DNA of 64,000 nucleotides from Falsochrobactrum shanghaiense (GTDB lineage Bacteria > Pseudomonadota > Alphaproteobacteria > Rhizobiales > Rhizobiaceae): assembly GCF_003149535.1 (NCBI RefSeq), contig NZ_QGDB01000002.1:682001-746000 (forward strand), given 5' to 3'. Numbering within the stretch: position 1 is the stretch's first letter; every line of letters starts with the position of its first letter. Below the pieces are notes generated by a model that saw nothing but the letters and a program-made list of their open reading frames with translations, ran no database searches and was not told the origin of the DNA. Shown here in pieces: positions 24,284-31,498 of this stretch. The position numbers and the translations under genes are program-made.

Positions 24284-24329
24284 CATTAAAATGTAGCAAC
24301 ACGACATTATTTTTTTGTGGTAGTGATCC
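24261..24329. promoter_or_regulatory. three CI operators
   Basis: Sites share a 13-bp pattern GTAGCANNACNAC with imperfect two-fold symmetry: GTAGCACTACTAC (24261-24273), GTAGCAACACGAC (24293-24305), and on the other strand GGATCACTACCAC (24317-24329, 10 of 13 equal to site 1). The third ends three bases before the CI start codon. Three graded sites between divergent units are the classic layout of a lambdoid-type switch. Confidence 0.72.
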
Positions 24330-24332
24330 GCC

Positions 24333-25016
24333 ATGACTAGGTTTGGGAAAAGGCTCACAGCCGCTCGTTTGGAAAAAGGTTATACGTCGCAGGCAAAAGC
24401 CGCTGCGCTCGTAGGGCTTGCTGCCGCCACATTTGGAAAGATCGAGCGCGGAGAAACCGTCCGCCCGAACAATTGGCGGCAGATCGCGCTCGCATTTGAT
24501 ATTCCTATCGATGAGGCGGACGAACTGATGAACCTGGACGCTCTGGACGCAGGCAAGGCATCTAAGCTGACAGCAGATATTCAGCCGGCTCAGCCCATTG
24601 TGCCGCGCCGGGCATTTAAAGGCGTGTCACCGGGGAAGACACCTGTTCTTGGGTATGCCGCGGCGGGCGATCCCGATAGGCTCGTGATGCTTGCCGATAT
24701 AGTAGACCAGATTGATACACCATATCAGTTAATTGGCGTTGAAGGCGCATATGCGCTCTACGTCTATGGCACATCAATGATCCCGCGCTATTACCCCGGC
24801 GAACTAGTCTTCGTTCACCCGAAGAAGCCTCTAACCGCAAATTGTTTTTGCGTTGTTCAGGTTGGTGCTGGCGCGCCAGAAGGCGCCTTTATAAAGCAGT
24901 TCAAGTCATGGAATGACATACTGACCGTTGCCCAATTCAATCCGGCTGAAGATATAACCTTTACAAGCGACGAGATATTTGACGTACACCGGATCGTTGG
25001 GGCGGGCGACGATTAA
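24333..25016 (+). CDS. CI-like repressor with S24 peptidase domain
   Basis: The 227-aa protein has an N-terminal XRE helix-turn-helix (about 5-60: SQAKAAALVGLAAATFGKIERGE) and a LexA/CI-type S24 domain with Ser148 (GTSMIPRYYPGE) and Lys188 (AFIKQF). AAAG (109-112) is a plausible self-cleavage site, so RecA-linked induction is expected. It faces right, against the leftward early promoter, with three operators between. The ATG at 24333 has a weak ribosome site. Confidence 0.93.
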   Translation: MTRFGKRLTAARLEKGYTSQAKAAALVGLAAATFGKIERGETVRPNNWRQIALAFDIPIDEADELMNLDALDAGKASKLTADIQPAQPIVPRRAFKGVSPGKTPVLGYAAAGDPDRLVMLADIVDQIDTPYQLIGVEGAYALYVYGTSMIPRYYPGELVFVHPKKPLTANCFCVVQVGAGAPEGAFIKQFKSWNDILTVAQFNPAEDITFTSDEIFDVHRIVGAGDD

Positions 25017-25078
25017 CCCCTTGCCCTTATGGCCGCAACTTGGCAGGGTGGCATCGTAGCAATCATAAGGGGGTGTAA

Positions 25079-25291
25079 ATGGCATTGCCGGATAATATTG
25101 CTTTAGAAAAACGTACTCAGGTCGCGTTTGTTGCGCAGCAACATATGATATTTTCGCTGTACTCAATAGCTTTAACGCGCGGTCTAATCCAAAAATCGGA
25201 CTTGGACCGCGTTTCTGAAGTTATTGACGATGAAGATGTGAAATCATTTATCAACGCCACCTTGGAGCCACTTAAGAAGGCTGGCAATTAA
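25079..25291 (+). CDS. small helical protein (70 aa)
   Basis: AAGGGGG lies 5 nt before ATG. The protein is helical, mildly acidic in the second half, with no known family. It is downstream of cI and ahead of a terminator, so it is probably co-expressed with the repressor during lysogeny. Confidence 0.65.
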   Translation: MALPDNIALEKRTQVAFVAQQHMIFSLYSIALTRGLIQKSDLDRVSEVIDDEDVKSFINATLEPLKKAGN

Positions 25292-25334
25292 TTCATCGCT
25301 GGTTTCGCGTAAGCGATCCCAGAAATCTTCTGAA

Positions 25335-25363
25335 AGCGGTTCATACTCATGGACCGCTTTTTT
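25335..25363 (+). terminator. rho-independent terminator of the cI unit
   Basis: AGCGGT pairs with ACCGCT, with a further CAT/ATG pairing inside the loop, followed by six T (25358-25363). It ends the cI transcript. Confidence 0.85.
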
Positions 25364-25563
25364 GTTGCCATTTCTCTGCACCCCGATTCTCCTTTTATCC
25401 GCCCATCTATTGCTGGCAGCAACAAGTATGCCCTATCACCACCACCCTTGCTACTTTTTATTGTTGACTATCGCTACTTTCTTCGCTACTACTCTTCTCA
25501 ACAGCACGAAGACAGCCACGCGGCCCGATCTGCTGACAGACCAAAACACGAGGAGACTTCAAC

Positions 25564-25857
25564 ATGAGCGACACACCAAAGAGAAGAAGACCGTTCACCC
25601 GCAAAAACGAAATTATCGGCGGCGGATTCTTTGTATTTCGCCGCGGCAAGAAGACTGGCCGCATAGGCCGCACCAAGTTCCCATACGAACACGGCTCGTT
25701 TGCGTCTGCGATGGCAGAAGCGACGCGCCTAGCAGCCCTGTGCCCCGGCGAGACGTTCGAAGTTTTCCAGACGAGCGGCGCTGTAGCGCGAGGCGAGCCG
25801 GTAGATGCGCCTGCACCGGCTGAATTGGCCGAGATCTCCGTAAAGGAGGCAGCGTGA
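25564..25857 (+). CDS. basic phage protein (97 aa)
   Basis: The N-terminal half is basic and glycine-rich (MSDTPKRRRPFTRKNEIIGGGFFVFRRGKK), the C-terminal half Ala/Pro/Glu-rich ending KEAA. The start follows AACACGAGGAG. Its end provides the ribosome site for the winged-helix gene (AAGGAGGCAGCGTGATG). Function unknown. Confidence 0.72.
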   Translation: MSDTPKRRRPFTRKNEIIGGGFFVFRRGKKTGRIGRTKFPYEHGSFASAMAEATRLAALCPGETFEVFQTSGAVARGEPVDAPAPAELAEISVKEAA

Positions 25858-26195
25858 TGAAGCGGAACCCCACAGAAGAACTTGCGAACATCCCGCTGTC
25901 GCGCGGACAAAAGAACATAGTCGATGCATTGGCAGCGATCTACCCGCGCCGCATGCATATCTTCGATCTCGTCAACCACGTCTATGCGCTAGACCCGAAT
26001 GGCGGTCCAGATAACGCCATGGGATCAGTGCGCACACAAATTTGCAACATCCGGAAGCGCCTGCCCGGCTTTGGCTGGACGATCCCAAAGACGTTCGACG
26101 TGCAAGGTCAGCATGGATGGTATCGACTGGAACCAGTCGCAAACGACAACACCTCGGCGAGCGAACAACAGGCAAGTGTAGGGAGGGCAGCATGA
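25857..26195 (+). CDS. OmpR-type winged-helix DNA-binding protein
   Basis: The 112-aa protein is a single trans_reg_C-like winged helix: PLSRGQKNIVDALAAIYPRR, HIFDLVNHVYAL, then VRTQICNIRKRLPGFGW as recognition helix and wing. There is no receiver domain. Stand-alone phage versions probably regulate transcription. ANDN and GRAA are in the tail. The start overlaps the previous stop (TGATG), with AAGGAGG 7 nt upstream. Confidence 0.8.
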   Translation: MKRNPTEELANIPLSRGQKNIVDALAAIYPRRMHIFDLVNHVYALDPNGGPDNAMGSVRTQICNIRKRLPGFGWTIPKTFDVQGQHGWYRLEPVANDNTSASEQQASVGRAA

Positions 26196-26458
26196 TGGCC
26201 CGCTGCAATCACAGCAACCGCTACACCCACGACCTTATCCCAGAGCGCGAATTTGACACAGAAGTCCTCGTTGACGACGTACGCAGCACAGCGCGTGCTG
26301 GCAGTGTAGAGCCAATGCGCCGCCCTGATTACCGCGCCAAGAAACACGCAAAGCCCCAACCGTGGATAAGATACGCACTGCGCGAAGCCGTTGAAATGAC
26401 AGTCGTTGTCGCTTTCTGCGTGGCTGTGTGCGCCGTAGCTGTGGGGGTGGCGGCGTGA
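26192..26458 (+). CDS. small protein with C-terminal membrane helix (88 aa)
   Basis: A polar, His/Arg-rich N-terminus (MMARCNHSNRYTHD) is followed by one hydrophobic helix at the end (VVVAFCVAVCAVAVGVAA). ATGA overlap with the winged-helix gene. Function unknown. Confidence 0.62.
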   Translation: MMARCNHSNRYTHDLIPEREFDTEVLVDDVRSTARAGSVEPMRRPDYRAKKHAKPQPWIRYALREAVEMTVVVAFCVAVCAVAVGVAA

Positions 26459-26598
26459 TCAGGGTTGCCATAGCCACCGACGCGCTGCGGACGATTTTTG
26501 CACGTAGCAACAACGACCCGCTTGGCACCAGCAAAGTCAACGATATGCGCCGAATTGCGGAAGAAGCGCTGGCAAGGCTGGGCGAGCACGGAAGATAG
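26455..26598 (+). CDS. small phage protein (47 aa)
   Basis: A GTG start overlaps the previous stop (GTGA). The product is MIRVAIATDALRTIFARS... ending ARLGEHGR, soluble and helical. Support comes from coupling and filling the gap. Confidence 0.45.
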   Translation: MIRVAIATDALRTIFARSNNDPLGTSKVNDMRRIAEEALARLGEHGR

Positions 26599-26680
26599 CG
26601 ACGGGGCGGCAAAGCCCCCCCCATACCCCTCTTTTTTGCGCGCTCACCAAGCGCACCACCCCGACCATGAGGAGATTTTT

Positions 26681-26980
26681 ATGCGTAACCACAACGCCAA
26701 CCGCCCGCGAGCCAGAAGACACGGAACAAGTAAGGCAAAGCCCAAAGTATACCGCACGCCAGAGCGCATCTTGACCGCCGCCGAGTTCCAGGCGCAAGGC
26801 ACCAGCGCCGCAGCGGTTCTGTCAATCGCCAATCTGCACGCACCCAGAGCCGCCGACGAATTGCGCAAGACGGCAATTGAGCTTGCCCGCATGACCGGCG
26901 AGCCTCTTGGACGGGGCTTGACGCAGGGCGGCGCGAAGCCCGCCAATGACAACCGTACGCCAGTACGGAGGGCAGCGTGA
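26681..26980 (+). CDS. basic phage protein (99 aa)
   Basis: The N-terminus is very Arg-rich, a helical middle follows, and the tail contains ANDN and ends RRAA. The start follows CATGAGGAG, a near copy of the start motif. A GGGGC/GCCCC hairpin lies upstream, as in the other motif copies. Function unknown. Confidence 0.7.
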   Translation: MRNHNANRPRARRHGTSKAKPKVYRTPERILTAAEFQAQGTSAAAVLSIANLHAPRAADELRKTAIELARMTGEPLGRGLTQGGAKPANDNRTPVRRAA

Positions 26981-27288
26981 TGGACGCCGTCCTCCACCAG
27001 CAGCGCGGCGTCAATGTCCGCGCACCGATAAATGTCCGCACCCGCAACCATTCGCGCAGACCAGTGAATTGCCGCGCTACCCACCCTCTGGTGCGGGAGT
27101 TATTCCGCGTTATCGACGCCACGCCTATAGCCTTGTCGGACGTGGCGCGCCTTTCTGGTGTTAATGACGCAACGATTAACGCATGGCGCAATGGCTATCG
27201 CCTGCCAGCCATCGACAAGCTGGATGCCGTCGCGCGGGTGTTTGGCCGCAAGCTGGCGATTGTTGAGGGAGGCGGTCATGGTGAGTGA
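26980..27288 (+). CDS. XRE-type helix-turn-helix protein
   Basis: The 102-aa protein has a basic N-terminus and then a clear Cro/CI-type HTH: DATPIALSDVARLSGVNDATINAWRNGYRLPAIDKLDAVARVFG. The start ATG overlaps the previous stop as TGATG. It may be a Cro- or CII-like regulator of the rightward unit. Confidence 0.82.
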   Translation: MDAVLHQQRGVNVRAPINVRTRNHSRRPVNCRATHPLVRELFRVIDATPIALSDVARLSGVNDATINAWRNGYRLPAIDKLDAVARVFGRKLAIVEGGGHGE

Positions 27289-27742
27289 TGAAGCCGTGAA
27301 GGCGGCAGATAAATCAATGGCTGATAGCATCGGTCATGGGATGCGGGAAAAGTGTTTAGATCACGCTCTCGCCGCCCTCACCGCTGCCGCACCTTATATG
27401 CAGGGAGCAGCGCGTGAACAGGCGTTGGACCTATCGGTACTAGAACGCTTGGCGAAAGTCGCTGACGACTATGATGAACCGGATGAGATCGGCCCGTTTC
27501 CTGACATTCAGGATGCGATGATAACCGTTCGCGATCTACGGCAAATCCGTAAGCTTCTCGCCGCCATCCGCGCCCTATCCTCCCCGGACCATGCCGACGC
27601 CGGTAAGTCGGTCGAAGCAGAAGCAGCCCGCACCTTACTGAACGGGGACCAAGGCAAGATTTATGCAGCGTGTGAGGGCATCAGCCGTGTTTATAAATTC
27701 ACGGAAGTTCTCGAACGTATAGCTTTGGAGGGCGCGGAATGA
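27278..27742 (+). CDS. helical phage protein (154 aa)
   Basis: The start MVSDEAVKAADKSM at 27278 overlaps the HTH gene by 11 nt. The protein is helical and acidic with no recognised family. The segment DHALAALTAAAPYM resembles the opening of many phage and host accessory proteins of Rhizobiales. Coupled to the next gene by ATGA. Confidence 0.7.
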   Translation: MVSDEAVKAADKSMADSIGHGMREKCLDHALAALTAAAPYMQGAAREQALDLSVLERLAKVADDYDEPDEIGPFPDIQDAMITVRDLRQIRKLLAAIRALSSPDHADAGKSVEAEAARTLLNGDQGKIYAACEGISRVYKFTEVLERIALEGAE

Positions 27743-28047
27743 GTAAGCCAGAATTTACGCCGGGGCCGTGGTCATTCCGCCAAAACCGCAATTGTTCGTT
27801 GGATTTTTTTGGTGAAGGTGGACAGAGGTTAGTACTCGGCAACACGTTCTTAATAAACCAAGACGCCAACGCCCATCTAATCGCCGCAGCGCCAAGTCTT
27901 TACCGATGTTTGGCAGAGGTCAGAAAGTGGATGGACACCGATGAATTTGGTCCGTGGGAAGCCGCATTCTGCGCTGAAATAGACGCAGTGCTCGCAAAAG
28001 CTCGCGGAGAAACCCACCCATCAGGAGGCGACCGTCATGGCGAGTGA
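27739..28047 (+). CDS. TPGPW-motif phage protein (102 aa)
   Basis: It begins MSKPEFTPGPWSF and has NAHLIAAAPSLYRCLAEVR, a combination seen in many small accessory phage proteins of unknown role. ATGA overlap upstream and 11-nt overlap downstream. Confidence 0.75.
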   Translation: MSKPEFTPGPWSFRQNRNCSLDFFGEGGQRLVLGNTFLINQDANAHLIAAAPSLYRCLAEVRKWMDTDEFGPWEAAFCAEIDAVLAKARGETHPSGGDRHGE

Positions 28048-28633
28048 AATATGCATGATGTGCAGACCGTTCCTAAGAACCACAGGATTTCATCCTGATT
28101 GCGCGTGGCATGGAACGAAGGCTCAAGAGCGGAACACCCGCCCCGCGCCTGCCGCTACAGATACGGGACTGGTGACGGTGGCATACTATCGAGTAAACCG
28201 AACACATCTTACGCATATTCCCCACAAAGGGTATGACGAACTCGTCACCCGCCAGAATGCCGAAGAACTATTGGCGGCGGTACGGGCGGAGAACGGAAAA
28301 CTTGAAGCAGCATGGTTGAAAGCCGAAGGGATTATCTCTGACTTGAAAGCCGACAACGCGGCGAAGGAAGCGCGGATTAAGGAGTTGGAGAAGATCAACG
28401 CCATCCTGATGGGCGACGACGAGGACAAGCCGCGTTACACAACCAAGCGGCTCAAGCAGGAAATTGCCCGTGCTACCAAAGCCCTCGAAACCAAACTCGC
28501 CGCTGCTGAAAAGGCGCTGGAGCCGTTTGCCAGACTTGAAATTCCATCTAAGCCGCAAGGTAATGCGGGAGCCTATTCAATCCGTCACAAGGATATTCTT
28601 GAAGCCCGCGCCGTGCTGGGAGGGAAGTTATGA
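28037..28633 (+). CDS. coiled-coil phage protein (198 aa)
   Basis: A short Cys-containing N-terminus (MCRPFLRTTGFHPDC) is followed by a long heptad-like helix (about residues 75-165) rich in Glu, Lys and Ala. This plan is like Ead/Ea22-type accessory proteins. Function unknown. It overlaps both neighbours. Confidence 0.72.
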   Translation: MASEICMMCRPFLRTTGFHPDCAWHGTKAQERNTRPAPAATDTGLVTVAYYRVNRTHLTHIPHKGYDELVTRQNAEELLAAVRAENGKLEAAWLKAEGIISDLKADNAAKEARIKELEKINAILMGDDEDKPRYTTKRLKQEIARATKALETKLAAAEKALEPFARLEIPSKPQGNAGAYSIRHKDILEARAVLGGKL

Positions 28634-28779
28634 TGATGCCGATCATTACCATCATCTTTCTTATTCCAGTTATCTTGTTCACAGCCATATTCTTGCGGGC
28701 AGTCTCCGCAAGAGTAGTGACGGGAAAGTGGCCACATCAAGATGATGTATCCCGACAGGTATTCGAGGATTTGCCATGA
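28630..28779 (+). CDS. single-span membrane peptide (49 aa)
   Basis: The product starts MMMPIITIIFLIPVILFTAI, one N-terminal membrane helix, followed by a short cytoplasmic tail ending VFEDLP. ATGA overlaps at both ends show it belongs to the coupled set. Confidence 0.65.
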   Translation: MMMPIITIIFLIPVILFTAIFLRAVSARVVTGKWPHQDDVSRQVFEDLP

Positions 28780-29039
28780 CCGACCTCATTACCCGCCTCT
28801 CCAAGCTAGACGCACCTGACAGGGAAGCGGATGTCAGAAAAATCGTCTGTCAACTGCTGGTTCAAATAGAAAGCAAGATCATCCGCTTCAAATTGCGTGA
28901 GACCACATACCAGTTGTCCGCCGAGCTTGGGAAACTCTCCCGTTCGGGCGTCAAATACGGACCATGTGCCGTCCGGTTCGCAGCGAGTGAAATAGCGTGT
29001 TCTGGGCATAGGCTTAGTCTCTTAATGCAACACATTTAA
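28776..29039 (+). CDS. possible truncated or chimeric phage gene
   Basis: It starts MTDLITRLSKLDAPDRE, like accessory phage genes, with an ATGA overlap and a ribosome site. From about residue 13 on, the DNA is the exact antisense of a more protein-like minus frame (28806-29009). The rest of this frame is therefore probably out of its original context, as if an inverted gene had replaced the body of the protein. Confidence 0.4.
   Translation: MTDLITRLSKLDAPDREADVRKIVCQLLVQIESKIIRFKLRETTYQLSAELGKLSRSGVKYGPCAVRFAASEIACSGHRLSLLMQHI
28806..29009 (-). CDS. small protein WTVFD-like (67 aa), antisense to its neighbours
   Basis: The product MPRTRYFTRCEPDGTWSVFD...TGEFP...GLTQFEADDLAFYLN has a coherent alternation of aromatic, turn and helix residues like many small proteins of Rhizobiales. 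AAGAGA lies about 10 nt before the ATG. It lies inside the rightward unit but faces left. I favour it over the overlapping plus frame. Confidence 0.5.
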   Translation of the reverse strand: MPRTRYFTRCEPDGTWSVFDARTGEFPKLGGQLVCGLTQFEADDLAFYLNQQLTDDFSDIRFPVRCV

Positions 29040-29091
29040 CCCAGAGATTCGGCACTTTCAACCGCCATCTTGCGCGCAAAGGAGGCCAACC

Positions 29092-29346
29092 ATGGCCAGT
29101 AAGGAACTGATCGAGAAGATGGCTCGGGCAATAGCTGATGCCGACATGGAAGATTACAGGGAGTTTTCGATTCTTTATGACGCAAAAGCTCAGGCCGCCA
29201 TCTCCACCATCCGCGCCTCGTACCGCCAAGCAATCGTTAATCTAGTTCAAGTGGATAGTCCCGGCGAATACAACCAAGGGCTTTTTGATGCGATTGATGC
29301 CATAGAATCTCTTTCCGCCTCCGCACTTGGGGAGCAGAGCGAATGA
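29092..29346 (+). CDS. small helical phage protein (84 aa)
   Basis: MASKELIEKMARAIADADMEDY followed by helices; acidic, function unknown. AAAGGAGG 8 nt upstream of ATG supports the start. ATGA overlap with the next gene. Confidence 0.7.
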   Translation: MASKELIEKMARAIADADMEDYREFSILYDAKAQAAISTIRASYRQAIVNLVQVDSPGEYNQGLFDAIDAIESLSASALGEQSE

Positions 29347-29540
29347 AGCTGACAGTGGCACAGATACTAGCCTTGCAGAAAGTGGAGCGGCGCGATTGGC
29401 CTGCCGGAGAACCTCGCAGAAGCTGGATCAATAAGGCAACTCTTTCAGTCCTAGAGCGGTTAGGGCTAGTTGAAGAGCACTTTCCAGACATTTTGCACCT
29501 AACGGACGCGGGACGCCAAGACCTGAAAGGCGGCGAGTGA
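29343..29540 (+). CDS. small winged-helix-like protein (65 aa)
   Basis: It has the layout helix, WINKATLSVLERLGLVEEHF, then a wing-like ILHLTDAGRQDL, as in small MarR-like phage proteins. Regulation of transcription is a possibility only. Coupled by overlaps on both sides. Confidence 0.65.
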   Translation: MKLTVAQILALQKVERRDWPAGEPRRSWINKATLSVLERLGLVEEHFPDILHLTDAGRQDLKGGE

Positions 29541-29980
29541 TGGCCCTATCGAGATTAGACAATGCAATCCGAATGGCAGTTGTGGCTCATGCAGGGCAAA
29601 CTGACCTAGCTGATCAGCCATATATTCTTCATCCGCTTCGCGTCATGCTTGCGATGGAGGCGGAAGATGAGCGGGTTGTAGCCGTCCTGCATGATGTTCT
29701 TGAGGACTGCTCTTGCTACACGGAGGGCGATATTCGTTTTCTGTTCGGCGATACGGTGGCCGATGCTGTAAGTGCGCTCACCCGCCAAGAGGGCGAAACC
29801 TATTCTGATTTTATTATTCGGTGCCGGGAGAACCCAATCGCAGCAAGAGTGAAGCTTGGCGACATAAAAGACAATATGTCTCCATCGCGCTCATCATCGC
29901 TGAAATTAAGCCATAAAATGCGCTACGAGGCGGCAATAAAAGTCCTGTCAGGCCGCGCCGCACTGCGGGAAAGGGAGTGA
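29540..29980 (+). CDS. HD-domain hydrolase, SpoT-like (small alarmone hydrolase candidate)
   Basis: The 146-aa protein matches the hydrolase domain of RelA/SpoT: HAGQTDLADQPYILHPLRV (17-35), AVLHDVLED (48-56, the HDxxED motif) and a later LGDIKDN in place of the usual K-x-x-DR-x-HN. It lacks a synthetase domain, so it should only degrade (p)ppGpp or a similar nucleotide. ATG at 29540 overlaps the previous stop. A phage hydrolase could blunt the stringent response; other nucleotide substrates remain possible. Confidence 0.83.
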   Translation: MALSRLDNAIRMAVVAHAGQTDLADQPYILHPLRVMLAMEAEDERVVAVLHDVLEDCSCYTEGDIRFLFGDTVADAVSALTRQEGETYSDFIIRCRENPIAARVKLGDIKDNMSPSRSSSLKLSHKMRYEAAIKVLSGRAALRERE

Positions 29981-29982
29981 GG

Positions 29983-30174
29983 ATGGCGGCATATACTTAC
30001 GCGGACACTGAGCGGTGGCTCAGCGACATTGCCGGCATCATCGGCGCCTACCCAGAAACGGAAGCGCGCTTGATACCGTTGTACGAACGGGTAGAGCAGA
30101 TGCAACGCAAACTTGTTGCGAACGACAATGTGCGGGATCGCATCAGATCACGGCTGCGTCAAACGGCAGCGTAA
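29983..30174 (+). CDS. small helical phage protein (63 aa)
   Basis: MAAYTYADTERWLSDIAGIIG... is helical, with ANDN 19 residues from the end and QTAA at the C-terminus. The GTG six bases earlier is less likely because GGGAG is well spaced only to ATG at 29983. It converges with the integrase gene and overlaps its end by 32 nt. Confidence 0.62.
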   Translation: MAAYTYADTERWLSDIAGIIGAYPETEARLIPLYERVEQMQRKLVANDNVRDRIRSRLRQTAA

Positions 30175-31498
30175 ACTTTTCCATTTGCTCTTTTCGCCAC
30201 TCCAAAGAACCGCCCATGCCATATCGTGGGCGGTCAACTGTATGGCCCATCAGCATTCGGCGCAATTCATCGTCCAGGCCCGCCTCTTTCATGCGGTCCT
30301 CAAAGGAATGCCGAAGCGAATAGACGGTATAGCCCGCGCCTTTTGGAAACAGTTCGTTGTCCTTGAAATATTTATTCAACGTTGCCGACAGCGTGTCTTC
30401 CTTGTTTTTGTAGCGAGGGAAGCCATTCCTATGCCTCTTAAATACCTCATGCGCTATGCCGACCAACGGCAGCTTGCGAATAGACGAAGCGGTTTTAATC
30501 TCACGCGGATCAGCAGCATCTTTTCGAGGTGCAATCAGGATATGCGGTACCTTATCAGCGAGGAATATGTGCTCGGCTGTAATGTTACAAAGTTCGCTTG
30601 GCCTGCATCCTGTTTCGATCATCGCCAAGACGATACCGCGAGCCTCTTGGTTTAAGCTTACGAGTGGGCCATAAGTCAGGAACTTCGCTTGGATGATATC
30701 CGTTGGGATAGGCGGGCGCGACTTTTCAACTTTCTCCGCAAAGCTCAGATCGCGGAAAGGATTTGGTCGATCCCTATCGCCCATGTGCTTGAAGTATTCA
30801 GCAAAGAGAACGCGCATTCCGCCCATCATGCGATTGCCCATGCTGGCGGATATTACTGCTTGGTTCTTTTCGGGGCGCGTTATTTTCTGGAGCCAGACCT
30901 TGTAGAATTTCTGCGCATCCTCGCGGGTTATATCAGCGATTGCTTTATCCGAGACAATTTTCACAAAATGGTCGATCGCCCGCTGCTTGTGTGCGCGCCA
31001 ACGTTTTTTCTGGATTTCGCTCTTGCCCGTCAGCTCATCGGGCGTGATCTCATCGAAGTAAATCCTCAAAGCCTGTGTCACGGACACAGATGGAACACCA
31101 GCCGCTCCGTAAACAGCGGTATTCTCGTCCACACTATCTCGACGATGTGTTAAGTGCGCCGCCAGCGCCTCATCTGTAAACGAAAGCAGCCTATCGGCTG
31201 ACACATATGAAATGCCGATAGCGTCGGCTCGCTTAATGGCGGCATCATAAAGTGCCCTTGCCTTATCGCCATCAGCCCCAGCCTTCAGCATCGCCCATAA
31301 CGCGTCGTCAGCAGATTCGTACTCATTGCGCTTCGTCATAGCCCGAGCGAGATCGTTTGTTTTCAGGCTTATGCGGATGATGGGAGCGCGACTATCCTTG
31401 TCTGCAACAGACGTGGGAACGCGGCGAACATACTGATAAACGCCGTCGCGATCTTTCAAATAACGATGAGGGTCTGATTTAATGCGATATCCAGCCAT
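30143..31498 (-). CDS. int: tyrosine integrase
   Basis: The 451-aa recombinase has an N-terminal arm-binding part (residues about 3-20, YRIKSDPHRYLKDRDGVYQYVRRVP), a SAM-like core-binding domain and the catalytic residues in TGCRPSEL (R), YSLRHSF (H/R), LMGH (H) and the tyrosine in RPRYGMG. This marks the right end of the prophage, 155 nt from the 3' end of tRNA-His. MAGYRIKSD is chosen as start; 27 codons upstream in frame are Cys-rich and unlikely. No excisionase is obvious, though small genes nearby could serve. Confidence 0.93.
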   Translation of the reverse strand: MAGYRIKSDPHRYLKDRDGVYQYVRRVPTSVADKDSRAPIIRISLKTNDLARAMTKRNEYESADDALWAMLKAGADGDKARALYDAAIKRADAIGISYVSADRLLSFTDEALAAHLTHRRDSVDENTAVYGAAGVPSVSVTQALRIYFDEITPDELTGKSEIQKKRWRAHKQRAIDHFVKIVSDKAIADITREDAQKFYKVWLQKITRPEKNQAVISASMGNRMMGGMRVLFAEYFKHMGDRDRPNPFRDLSFAEKVEKSRPPIPTDIIQAKFLTYGPLVSLNQEARGIVLAMIETGCRPSELCNITAEHIFLADKVPHILIAPRKDAADPREIKTASSIRKLPLVGIAHEVFKRHRNGFPRYKNKEDTLSATLNKYFKDNELFPKGAGYTVYSLRHSFEDRMKEAGLDDELRRMLMGHTVDRPRYGMGGSLEWRKEQMEKFTLPFDAAVI

